Below are positions 10,090-21,400 of a stretch of DNA of 58,046 nt, one piece after another. Position 1 is the stretch's first letter, and every line of letters starts with the position of its first letter. The translations under genes were made by a program, and so were the position numbers. Source of the DNA: Mesotaenium endlicherianum (Eukaryota; Streptophyta; Zygnematophyceae; Zygnematales; Mesotaeniaceae); contig WELA01006258.1 of assembly GCA_009602735.1 (NCBI GenBank), positions 1-58,046 on the forward strand, read 5' to 3'. The notes under the pieces were generated by a model. The model saw nothing but the letters and a program-made list of their open reading frames with translations, was not told the origin of the DNA and made no database searches.

Positions 10090-13057
10090 CGGACATCGTG
10101 TTCAAGTACCGGCAGAAGGTGACGCGCTCCTTCGAGCACCTCCGGGGCGACTACTACATCGCCCCTGCCTTCCTGGTCAGGCCCCGCTGCTAGCACTCCA
10201 CTTCCCCCTTCCTTTCCCCTCGCCCCCCCTCTCTATCCTGAATACAATCTCCCAACCACCTCCTTCTTGACTGCTTGCTCCTTTAGTCAGGTTCCGTTTG
10301 CACTCGAGGGGCGGGGGAGGTGGGAGGTCTTGGGTTTGAGGTGGTGTGAAGTCTGGCGGGGCTTGGATATAACCCCAACACCCTGGATGCAAACTTTGTA
10401 GGGCCTTGGGTCTAGGCGGCATATGATATTAGAGTGAGAGCCAAAATGGCAAGCTCCGAGGTCCAATTTAGATTCATCTGAAGACAAGGGTGAGCTGAGT
10501 CTGTTCAGACAAGGAAGAGCACGCGCACTCCCACTGCTATGGAGCAAATAGCAGCTGGGTGGGCTGGCGTGAGGTGGGGGAAGGTTTGGAGTTCAAGGGG
10601 GGGGCCGGCGAGGGGGGTAGGGGTGGAGCGGGGGAGAGGGGCTCCGCCCCCGCCCCGCCACCTGGTGGGCTTTCCTGACGTTCGCGTTGCTGCCGGCGCC
10701 CTGAAGCCCATGCAGTGACTAACCGCCACCTATCGTGTCTTAGTGGCACGCGCTCATGAGTAGTGTGCGTGACCGTGCAAGCTCGCTGATTGGCCGCTTT
10801 GTTGAAACTACAGGTATTTTTTTCTTTCACATGGGAGTAGAAATGTCTTTTTCACTCCGCCGCTGACGCGTCTTTGTGCGTAAGCTGTGGTACCGTCACC
10901 TGGCATTGTGGTCGCCTCTGTCCATCAGAAGGCCAGCCGCGCGCCACCTCGTTTGCAGAGGCGCAACGGTTTAGCAGAGACAGCACCAACTTTCTTGTGC
11001 CAGAGCACGCCAAAAGGCAGATGCTTCTCTGCTCTCGCCTTCCCCTCCTCTTAAGTGACAGCAATGCGCACTCCGACGTTGACAGTCCCACCCTCTTCCA
11101 AGGACAAGCCATGGGGCCGTGTCTTGTCCGCTATGCTGTGGGACAAAGAAAAGACAGGGACAAGGATTTACACTCGCCTTCTCTGAGCTCCACATGCCCC
11201 TCTGCATCTGCAGATGAATGCACGCGGGGCCACCTGCGCGCTATTCATCTTCATGCACGAGTCAAGCTGGAAGCAATAGATTCTTTGGCGATAGTCATTG
11301 CTGGGGTCGACAGCTGTCACCTGGAAGCTGGCACCCGTGTCTGCTGTGCTGTCCAACTGGGCTCCTTCTGCTACTTCCACCTGGCGCCTGCTGTTGCTGC
11401 TGCTTCTGTTGCTACAACGCTCCTCCGCTCCAGGGCAGATTTGAGTCGGTGCGCTTGCTCTTGCTATCGCCCTCCCTCTCTTCCTGTCATCTTTCTTTAA
11501 AGGAAGTTCTTAATGCGCGCGTTCTGTGAGTATATGCACACATGTATGCGTGTCTAGGTGTTCGTGTATGTGTGTGTATACGTGAGTGTTTATGACTGTG
11601 TGCATGTGTGTTTGCGTCTAATTATCTGCGTATACGTGCACGCGTGTGCATGTGTGTAGGCATATATTCCGATCTGTGTGTGCGTATGGGTATACATATT
11701 TTGGGATGTGTGTGCGTACATGTGCGCGTGCATGCGCGTGCGTGCGCGCACGAGTCGATGGGCATGCGCATGTACTTGTATGTGCGCGTGCGCGTACATT
11801 TGGGTGTGTACTCGTGCATGCGCGTGTACCTCTCTGTGTGTGTGTGTGTACATAGATGTCTGTGTGTGTACATGCGCATGCGTTTGTGTAAGTATTCATA
11901 TTTGTGTGTGAGAGAGTATATGTGAGTGTGTGCGCATGCCTGCGTGCACGTGTCAGTGGGCGTGTGCACGTACTTGTGTGCGTGTGTGTGCGTGCCTGTG
12001 CGCGCATGTGGGTGTGTGTACTCACGCATGTGCGTGTACGCGTGTGGCTGTGTGTGTATGTGTGTGTGTGTGTTTTGTGTTTGTTTGTTTGTATGCGCGC
12101 GCCTGCGTGCGCAGACTTGTGTGTGCGTGCAGTTCCATGCATGTGCGTGTGTAAGTCGCGCATGCGGGCGCGCTCGCGCCGGCAGGGATGGGAGCATGCG
12201 TGCCTTTACGAGGCTGCCCGGAGTTGGCGCGCATGCTGCAGGGGCTTTCCTGGCCAAAAACAAACTGGCAGACCAGCTGCTCTACAACATACCCCTCATT
12301 CTCTGTTAGTTTTTCCTCTCTTCTCTTCCCCTCCCGCTGCTCTCCTTGCTTTTGGTCTTGCGCCCTTCTCTCAGCTCTGGCATGCCAACTCAGAGGCTGA
12401 GAGGCTTTCCGTGGGACCACTTCATGCCCCCCCCCACGCAGCAAAAGCTCTGAGGGCCAGGAGCTAGTAATAAAGTTTCTAGATTTTCAGGTCTAAGATT
12501 TGAATCAGATCGGATGTCCAGGATTTAAGGGCCTGGACTCTGCACTTAGCGTTTCCATCCTCCTCGCGGGCTGACTCGTGGGACTGGCATGAGGGGCCGA
12601 GGCCCTGCAGTTGAAGCAACCAATTTTTGTTCTGATGCCTTGAGGTTGTAAAATTGTTCTCCACCACACCCTTGACCTCAGGACCTCGGTTTTGAAACTT
12701 TTGAAGCCCTCTCTCTTCATCTTTTCTCCCGGAGGCACCGCCCTCATACACACACACACACATACAATCACCCAAACGCACACCACGCGCGCGCGCTGTT
12801 ATGTTGGCGTGTGTGTGTGTGTGTGTGTCTGCACATGTACCTGAGTGCGTGCGCATGTGCTTACGCGTGTGTTTACATTAATATGTGTGCGTGCGCAAGC
12901 GTGGGAAGATCTCTTCTCAGGGGCAGAGGGACTGGGGCAGTGGGTGCATTCGGCATTGAGGGGCGCCCAGAAGATGGCCAAGCATCTTGTGTTCCGCAGC
13001 CCGTCTGGCGAGAAGCACGCCAACAGGCCCACCTCATCGTTCCTTTCCAGTTTCCAA
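10090..13057 (+). CDS. Candidate split gene, product unrecognised; first exon has a YYIAPAF motif
   Basis: Three pieces look like exons. (1) 10090-10175, between a CGGCAG acceptor and a GTCAGG donor, encodes a basic stretch ending HLRGDYYIAPAFL. This resembles the (D/G)-x-YIAPAF segment just before the AAA+ core of Rubisco activases. (2) 12242-12304 (acceptor CTGCAG, donor GTTAGT, phase 1) encodes FLAKNKLADQLLYNIPLIL, loosely like the segment following that motif. (3) 12921 to about 13057 follows acceptor CTTCTCAG; phase 1 joins cleanly and encodes RGAQKMAKHLVFRSPSG. Exons 2 and 3 fit by phase. Exon 1 ends in phase 0, so at least one exon is missing between them. No Walker A motif is seen. 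The family call is tentative and the locus may be a pseudogene. Confidence 0.3.
11520..12165 (+). repeat. TG/CG alternating minisatellite (TGTGTGCGTGCG-type)
   Basis: About 650 bp of almost strictly alternating purine-pyrimidine sequence made of GTGTGTGCGTGCATG variants. It probably lies inside an intron between candidate exons at 10090 and 12242. Long open frames on both strands are Cys/Val/Arg or Thr/His repeats produced by the repeat and are not genes. Alternating TG/CG DNA is prone to adopt Z-form. Confidence 0.9.
12748..12900 (+). repeat. CA then TG microsatellite cluster
   Basis: A (CA)n run near 12750-12765, a GCGCGCGC run at about 12788 and a (TG)n run at about 12810-12828 lie within 150 bp and are inverted relative to each other, so they could fold back. 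They lie just upstream of the candidate exon at 12921. Confidence 0.8.
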
Positions 13058-15440
13058 GTGGGCACCTCTATGCCTCCCTATGCCTGCTGGCAGGGGTGTT
13101 TTGTTAACTGTCAGATGATAGATACGTTTATGGACGTGTGCACGCACTTATGTGCACGCACTTGCTTATGTGTGTGCACTTGCTTGTTTATGTATGAAAG
13201 CGTGTGTAGTGAGAAAGTAGAGAGAGATAGACAGTGAGAGAGAGGGAGAGAGTGTACGTGCGTGCACAATGTAACAATTTTGTGAGGTTATATGGCTGTG
13301 CTTCTCACAAGGGTTAGGCGCAATAGACTTGTTATAAGCCAAGTGACCATGCACTTATGAATTGTATATTCTATGCTTGATTGACACATCTAGTGCTTGA
13401 TCACGTGCGTTGTGTCTTCTTGTTGGCGTTGCAACTCTTGGGCCTTTGGCTGGGCCGAGCTTCCCTCCTTTCGCTCCTCCATCTGGGCTAAACTCAACAG
13501 TATTGATGTGCCCAGCGACACCATTCAACTACGTTCTCCCAGCTGTGCCGTGTGGCGCTCCTCTAGGTGTGTTGCGTTTTGCGTGGCGCTGCGCGCCGCA
13601 TTGCCTCAAAGTACGTAATGGCAAAGGAATACTATTGGTGTCAAGTTCACTTGCGATCAAAATTGAATTACACACTACAAGATCCAAATCTCCTATGGAC
13701 TCATTGGTCACATGGGTAAGCCTGGCGCGAGTAGCGTCGCCTGTGTGACCCAGAAAGAGCGCAAGCGGGCAGAAAGAAAGAGCGTGGGCACATGTCCTAG
13801 TGAGCGGTAGGTGTATGTTACCCCTTATACTTTGGGACCTAGCTTGGCAAGTATCACAAACCACCAGTTTTACCCCCTTTTCTCGATGACTAACAGTGAT
13901 TGTTGCAACATTGGTCGATCATTGAATTAAGCTCCCACATTGCGGTACTTTTAGAAGAAGGTCTAATAATATGTAGTCGTTATTGCATGGTACGGAAATG
14001 TATTATAGGCCTACTAAGCTAACGTGTTGAGTCTATTTTATTTGTGGGCTGGCACCTTCACGTCAGTTAACGTGTTAGACTACGGCATACGCTACAAAAT
14101 ATAATTGATTGCTCATTTTTCAACTTGCCTAGTGAGCAAATAAGAGAAGACGAGAAAATAATGCCATGCAAAGACTTTCAGCCAGGCATGCCCTCGTCGG
14201 AACTGCAAAATGCATAGCTTCAAGCTCATGCAGGATAACAACATGTTTTGGATGTCGCAAATATTGTTGAAGTCTAGTCTGATACAAGTGAGTTGCCGAT
14301 CATCTCTGCTACTCTTGGCGCAGTCTACAGAAGAAAATGGAGGACACACGGTATTGTATTTGCAGTTCTTGCACACAGGAACTGCACCCAGGTCCTGCTG
14401 CCATTGAGGGAAATTGTGGACACACAAAACAAAGGGGTTGAAAAGAAACTCATCAACAAAAGACTACATCAGACTTGTTTGCATGCAAAGTAGCAGCATC
14501 CATTAGAAGATAGTAAGTGAAGCAATTACACTTCCCTAAAAGTTTATTTTTTCCATTCCACTTCCAAAAATGTAATGGGCTATATAGTATACTGCAACAC
14601 ATGCGTACGAGCTCTATAGGAGAAATAACATCTGTCATCAACAATAAGACTAATCATAAGCACAGGTACACAAGGCGTGCTACTTATGGGCTTCACATAC
14701 GATTATTCAAAATTACTTGCGCGATATCAAGCTGGGTCCACCTTTAGCTACACGTGTAACCCATGTGCTCTATATGAAGCCAACCACAAACAAGGTTGAT
14801 TCACACCAAGTAATTTAAGGTTTTAATAACCGTCAACATCATTTTGTTGAATATTAATACCTTATAGTTCAAGAGGAAGATAAAATGAATGTTGTCAGGG
14901 AAATAAGGATAAGCGGATGACAACTGAAATACATGCTGCAATTTCAACGAGGCTCTCCTGCACTAGAAGGAAAAACTCCACCAGGGGCGCGGGCGGCCCT
15001 GCTACCAGCAGTCCGTGGCGGGCGTTGCGGGCAAGCTTGCAGGCGGGGAAGAACGCCGTCTCCCCTTTCTCCCTCCCTTGCTTGCCAATGCTGCTCTCCT
15101 GTCGCACTCCTGGCGCCACACTCACGAGCACGTCATTGGCCCCTCCTGTATGTGGCCGGGGAGGCGCGCAAGCACGCTGGCAATTTCCCTGCTGCTCCTT
15201 CCTGTCTTCCTGTTGCTGCTGCTGCTGTTTCTGCTTCAGTCCGCAATCGAGTGCGTCATTTCCGAAGCAATGAGGCAGCAACATACATAGTGCATGCGCA
15301 GGCCGTCACTTGCTCATAACGTAGTGCTCACTCCCATGAGTGCAACAATGATACTTTTTTGTATCTGTGCGTGGAACACAAAATATCATTACAGACGGCA
15401 AGCAAGAATGCATATCTCTCGCTGCCGCAAGAGGTTTTGA
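13058..15440. other. Intergenic region, no supported gene
   Basis: Contains a short GAGA-rich patch (13215-13255) and GC-rich patches at 13400-13620 and 14950-15250 with Leu/Ser/Gln-run frames on both strands. The second patch has a CTG/CAG run (15215-15235). These patches have exon-like composition but no splice-consistent open structure that I can follow. Confidence 0.35.
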
Positions 15441-16155
15441 AATTTGCGTGGCAATTGCACTCAATAGTTGCCGCTCAGAGACTGCTGCTGCTGCTGGTGG
15501 TGGTGCAGTCGCTGCTGCCAGGGCGAGGACGGGGGGCGGCAGAGATTGAACATGTAGTGATTTGAGTTTTATTATATTAGTATGCTTTTATTTTAATGCT
15601 TTTGAATATACTTAGAGTAGTATTGTGTGGATTCAAGTGTGAATCGATGCTCTAGTAACTTGGTTCATGTCCTTTGAACCTTCTAAGGCATTTTTGAAGT
15701 TAGAGGAAGGACCTAGAAGAACTCCATGTGGCAAAAGTCAAATGTGCCATTTTTAGGTCAAAAGGACATGTGTACATTATTCTAGAAAGAGGTGGGAAAT
15801 TTTGGGATGTGTTGGGTGCCAACACATCAACATGCACCTTCCTAGAAATCACTTATGTAGCAAGTATATAAACAAGAGCTAGAACATAGAAAGATATTCC
15901 AGAATCACTCTTGTACTTGCCAAATTCCAGAAATATATTAACTTTCAAGAAGCCATCTCTCTTTCAAGAAGCTACCACTTGTGTTCAAAGATCCTTGTCT
16001 TGAATAGATAAAGTATTCTATTTTACTAAGTACTTTATCTATCTCTTTCACTACAGGCAAGGTCAGCCAAGGCAGGCAGCACCCCGCAGGTCAGATGCAG
16101 CTTCTTGAGAGCCACCAAGTGGCCAATGTCCACCACCCGTGCGCTGTCCTCAATT
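15441..16155 (-). pseudogene. F-box/LRR-like gene fragment (C-terminal part), split by an LTR
   Basis: Read on the minus strand, 16155-16056 encodes SARVVDIGHLVALKKLHLTC followed by GVLPAL. This matches almost residue for residue the segment of the plus-strand F-box gene around 31376-31450. On the other side of a 503-bp LTR (15553-16055), 15552-15441 continues the same homology through the CAG/Ser-repeat region, with a premature stop. Upstream parts, including the F-box, are missing: at about 16155 the sequence switches to the decayed methyltransferase retroelement. This is a dead copy. Confidence 0.8.
15553..16055 (+). mobile_element. Solo LTR, copy 1
   Basis: Begins TGTAGTGA and ends TCACTACA, a perfect 8-bp terminal inverted repeat with TG...CA ends typical of LTRs. 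It is about 93-95% identical by eye to 27730-28231, and both point the same way. A TATATAAACAAG promoter-like box lies near 15866. It is inserted in the F-box gene fragment. Flanks are GAACA on the left and GGCAA on the right, so no target duplication is recognisable. No internal region, PBS or PPT adjoins it. Confidence 0.8.
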
Positions 16156-16157
16156 TA

Positions 16158-18486
16158 TCATCGTACGCGTCCATAGCACTTCCCCTTTTCCAAAGCGTAA
16201 GGTTCTCGCCAAAGGGTATTCTTGCCGGGATCCTTGACCATTCCTGGTCCTCCTTTGATGAAAGCTCTGGATTTTGGGTAGGCGGTGAAAGTGAGTAGAA
16301 CCTCTCTTGGTTCTCCTGGGTAGTTGACGCCGAGCTGAGGATAAGTGTCCCTCCTCTTTACTGGCTTGGTAAGGACTCCCAGAACCTCTCCCACTGATCA
16401 AGCGCTTGATGGTCGTTGTGAAATCTGCTCCGCCCCTCTCAAGATCTCTGGTGGCATACCATTTGACCAAAAATATCCTGGACCGCTAAGACAATCCTCC
16501 ATGTCTTGAGTCGTTCAGCAGAGTATGATGCCCCAGTGTTGTTTCAAAACTCAGCCAAGGATCTTCTGGCTTCATTTTATTGTACCCTAGTTTTAAAATA
16601 CGGATATGGCCTATATGGATACGTCCTGTACAAATACGTCTATACAAGTGTGCCAAAATTGTACGTAAAATACGCCAAAATACCCCAAGCGTGTTAACTA
16701 ATTAGAAAGTTGTTTGCGGCTATAACTTTTGGAAAGTTTGAATATAACAAATTTCGTCAATTGCGTTGGGTAGAGAATGACGACCGCGTCACGAATAGAT
16801 GGTTTAATAGAAATCATGTCAACCATCCGCCTGTAGAAAACAAAATCTTATATCGGAATTAGATAAATAAACGGACCACAACATTATGAAGTTCTATGTT
16901 GATACGTATACGTATGTGATACAGAGCATCGGTACGGCAAGCTAGGCCGATACGCGAGTATTTTAAAACTAGGCATTGTACTTCAGTCTTGGGTGAACAT
17001 TTTCCAATAAAAACACAAGTGGGTACTGCTGACGTTCCATCAGTGCGTGGATGATTTTCACCATCTCTCCCCAGTGTGCTGCCTGCGGATCCCTGAACCC
17101 TCTCCTTCTTCCAACTAGAGAAAATGGATGGCAAGAAAATCCGGCAAAGATCTAGTCGATCCTAAATGGATTGAGATGTGACACTTGCCGATGCATGATG
17201 TCTCCTCCCAAAATGCAATTGATATTGGCGTGGGCAGGTGTCAATTCCAGAAAGTGATGCATCTGGCATATCTGACTCATAACCTTCTACAAAGTGAGAA
17301 ATGCGTTGTCGTCGTTGTCCACATAGATCACTTTGGCCACCTTTATTCACCTCTGGATCAATGCCATAGTTCTAGAGCACAATTCAGCAAACAACTCCAG
17401 CACTACCACTCCTTCTCGAAATGGATCCTCCATCTTGATGGTTGCTTGGGTCAATAGTGCCACTCCTGGCATGAAATTTAGTGCTGACGTGACTAGGTAA
17501 GGTACTCGTAACAGCTCTTGCGAGCTGCGATCCATGGTTTTCACAACTTCCAGTTGAACCATCCTTTTTGGTTGCCATACCAATGATGACGGCATGTTGA
17601 TAGACATATAAGCTTTTACCTTGTCTTGCAGTAGTTTATTGAAGAATTCTGGATAGGGTGAGGTTGCGCAGCAGTCCAGGATGTTAGAACCGCTTCTCCG
17701 TAGCATACCATTTTTATAGGAATTTCTCTTGTTGGTTGCTTGTCCTCATGGTGGTAAGTCACCTTCTGCTTCCGCAGATCAATGACCACACCTAAAGGAA
17801 TCAAAGCTTTTGTTCCTAAGAGAATGTCATAATTCTCTGCCTCACTTACCATACATTCCATGAAGATTAAGGCCTCCTCAGGCTTCCCCGACTTTATCGT
17901 GATTCTAACAGGCTTGCGTGTGAGTCCGCAGGACTTAGCACATGTGTTGACGCAGTACACATTTGAAAAGGGCTCTCTTTTAGGTCCCTTGCAGTCAATC
18001 CCAAGGCCTTCACGGCCCTCCTTCCCAGCATGATTGGCTGTGCTGTTGTATCCAACAAGATGTTTGGAGCGGCCCAACTGTTGAATCTTAACACACCTTC
18101 CTTGTTTTGCACTCTTACTGTGCTAAAATTGGTTGATATGGAGACACTATTTGCACATTTCTCAGCTATATCCAAGCGTTTTTTGAGATCTTCAACCATG
18201 AAAGGAAAAGTGATGTAGAGATTTGCCAAGGAGATTAGTGGCGCATGTTGGATTCTATGCTCCACCAGTGTCTTCAACCTCTCCATTGAAAAGCTAAACG
18301 TCTTTTGTGATCCTGACCGAGCTTGGCGCAGCTGAGCAATCTCCTCTTCAACCAGTGTGATTTGGAAGGTTTGAAGAAGCTTTCTAACATTCTTGGGCAC
18401 CAGCCGGTTGTGGTCGGCTTGCTCGTTGGCAGCCACGGCTGTATCCTTCTCAGGCACAAACTTTTGCCTTTGCAGACGGTTTTCTT
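16158..18486 (-). pseudogene. Protease-like and C5 cytosine methyltransferase region of the retroelement
   Basis: About 18480-17620 encodes a Gln/Leu-rich linker and an aspartic-protease-like fold: NILLDTTAQPIMLGRRAVKA, with the expected D-T-G changed to D-T-T, then YDILLGTKALIPLGVVIDLR. About 17580-16158 encodes a DNA C5-methyltransferase. Motif I is VVVLELFAELCS (about 17375-17415), followed by KVIYVDND. Motif IV is AGFSCHPFS, with the catalytic-type Cys codon at 17131-17133 but P-C-Q changed to S-C-H. Motif VI is FLLENV (codons at 16996-17004), and an S-R-I motif VIII remnant and a Gly-rich C-terminal block follow (GGPGMVKDP). In-frame stops near 17150 and 16490, plus an inserted MITE between motifs VI and VIII, show it is dead. 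Confidence 0.65.
16586..16973. mobile_element. hAT-like MITE 1
   Basis: A 388-bp AT-rich element with 16-bp perfect terminal inverted repeats: CCTAGTTTTAAAATAC at the left, its complement at the right. It is flanked by TATTGTAC (16578-16585) and CATTGTAC (16974-16981), an 8-bp target duplication with one mismatch. It has no coding capacity. It sits inside the methyltransferase pseudogene, and the methyltransferase homology continues on the far side in the same frame. Confidence 0.75.
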
Positions 18487-18493
18487 AGCTACA

Positions 18494-21400
18494 TCATAAT
18501 AGACATTTGGCGTAATTAGCTTTGCAAATTGAACTAAATGGACCTGTGAACAGTGTATCACCTTTGATGTACGGTTCCAGGAAGGAGACATTAAAGACCG
18601 GGTGCCCCTTGTATTCAGCTGACATGTTCAGTTTGTAAGCATTCTGACCGACACGACGGACCACCGAATATGGACCGACCCAGACAGGGCCAAGCTTTTT
18701 CTTGAGCACACCAGGGAGGTACAGGTGCTGAGAATGCAGTTTGACTAAATCCCCCTTGGAAAATGTCAGTTCCCGACGGTGTTGATTAGCGTATTTTTGT
18801 TGGTTTTCTTGGGCCGTGTGCAAGTTTCGTTGGACTTCTGACAGGGTGTCAGCAAACTCCTGAGTTAATTGGAGGGAGACCGGGTTGTCAATCCCTTCAG
18901 GGTGAGTTAAAGATTCCCCTAACACATCTAGAGGAGACTTGGGGACTCTACCCAAGCTGAGTTCAAAAGGAGTCTTGCCCGTTGACGCATGCACCGCACT
19001 GTTGACCGCAAATTGAATTTGAGGCAACAGGTCATCCCAATTATCTTGTTTTTGGTTAATATATGCTCTCAGCACCTCCTGCAGAACTCGGTTAGTTCTT
19101 TCAGTCTGCCCATCAGTCTGAGGGTGGTTTGCTGTGCTGAGCAGCTGTTTGACTCCCATTAACCCCATTAAAGCTCTCCAGAACTTAGAGGTGAATTTTG
19201 AGTCTCTGTCTGAGATGATATTAGAAGGGAGCCCATGTTGGCATACTACATGGTTGTAAAACTGTCTCGCTGTTTCGAGTGCAGTCACTTTGACAGTTGT
19301 GGGGATAAAAATGACCATTTTTGTCAGTTTATCCACGACTACCAGTATTGAATCATGCCCGTTGGCAGTCCTTGGTAGTGAGACCACCCAGTCCATGGAT
19401 ATAGTTTCCCAGCGTCCAGCTGGGATGGGCAGCAGTTGCAAGAGACCTCCGGGTAGTGTGTGCCGAGACTTATTTCTTTGACACTGGTCACAGGACTTGA
19501 CATATTTCAAGACCTCCCGGGGTAACCCCTCCCAATGATAATGTTTTGCCAGTTTGCCAACAGTTTTGGCCTGCCCCAAATGTCCACCCAGGAGACTGTC
19601 ATGAGCTTGACTCAGTAAGAGAGACCTTATTTCCAAATTATTAGGAATCACCAGCTTCAGCCTGCCTGAAGTGGTTTCAGACACCCAGACCCCCCCCTTG
19701 AGCTTATACCCGAGTGCAGTAGCACGACACACACCAGTAGTGGGGCTGGGCTCAAATGTTGGGTCAGAAAGGTAGGCTTTCCTAAGTTGTTCAAGGAAGG
19801 ACTTTTTCACCTTTAGTGAAGTGAGTGCACACAGGACTTTATCTACAGCATGCTGACTAAAGTTCCTTTCTTGCAAGTCAGGTCTTCTAGAGAGTGCATC
19901 AGCAGGATTCAACTTCCCTGGTTTGTAGTCGATCTGGACTTGGAACTGCTCCAGCATCTGGCTCCAGCGGTTCTCCCTCCTCGACAGCTTGGACTTCTTC
20001 TGAAAGTGGGTCAGAGCTAGATGATCTGTAATCACCTTAAAAGCTTTACCATGTAAGTATGCTCTCCACTGTTTGAGTACATGAATGATAGCTAGCAGCT
20101 CTTTATCATGCACTGAGTAATTAATCTCCGCTGGATTAAATTTCATAGACTCATACAACACAGGATGCCACTCCTGCCGTACCTTACCATCCTTTGTGGT
20201 TTTGTCAGCAGGCTGCAACAAAATAGCACCCATGGCAAAATCAGAGGCATCAGTAACCACCTGCACCGGTTTGCTGGGGTCATACACGGCTAGCACTGGG
20301 GCAGAACAAAGGGCATCTTTAAGGGTCTGGAAGGCAGCCTGCTGCTCTTCCCCCCACACATACCCGATGTCTTTCTTAGTAAGGTCAGTCAGTTTACTGG
20401 CCTTTGTGGAATAATTCTCAATAAATCTCCTATAGTAGTTAGCCAACCCGAGGAAGGATCTAACTTCAGAGACAGACTGTGGTACTGGCCAGTCCCTTAT
20501 GGTCTGGACTTTCTTAGGATCCACACTGATGCCCTCTTTACTGACAACGTGGCCTAAGAATTCAATACTTTCCTTAAAGAAATCACACTTGCTCATTTTA
20601 GCATACAAGTGATTTTTCCGCAGAGTGTCCAGCACTTTCTTTAAGTGTTCAGTGTGCTGAGCTTCATCTTTAGAGAAAATTAAAATATCATCCAGGAAAA
20701 CTTGCACAAACTTATCCAAATAAGGTCTGAAAATGTCATTCATAGCACCCATAAAGGTAGCAGGAGCATTAGTCAGTCCAAATGGCATCACGTTGAACTC
20801 ATAGTGTCCATAACGTGTGCGGAAAGCAGTCTTGTGTTCATCCCCCTCAGCAATTCTGATTTGATGATAACCACTCTTGAGATCTATCTTACTGAACACC
20901 TTAGCGCCAGACAGGGTATCAAGCAAGTCCTCGATTCTGGGTAAAGCATACTTGTTCTTTACTGTAATTCTGTTCAGGGCTCTGTAATCCACACACATCC
21001 GCATACTGCCATCCTTTTTCTTAACAAATAGGATAGGTGCGCCGTACGGTGATTTACTGGGAGAAATGTAACCATTTTCCTCCAGCTCTGCAATCTGTGT
21101 TTTCAACTCCTCGCTCTCCAAATAAGACAAGCCATAAGTGCGTTGCCAGGGTGGCTGGCTACCAGGTAATAGATCAATCCTATGATCTACTTCCCTTTTA
21201 GGGGGTAGTCCTGGAGGCATGTTAAACACATCAGTGTACTGAGCAACAATTTTTGCAGCAGTAGGGTGCTCCGGAGGGCTTACCTTTTTCTCAACCACTT
21301 CTTCAGGTTGAGGAGGTACCTCTCTTAGCAGCAGACAGAACATTCTGTCTTCCTTCTGGTTCCAGCTTTTGACGAACTCCATTGCATTCAGCAACTTGCA

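Noticed and set aside
11590..12309. Long open frames on both strands (Cys/Val-rich plus, Thr/His-rich minus)
   Set aside because: Alternating TG/CG repeats lack stop codons in several frames; the peptides only mirror the repeat.
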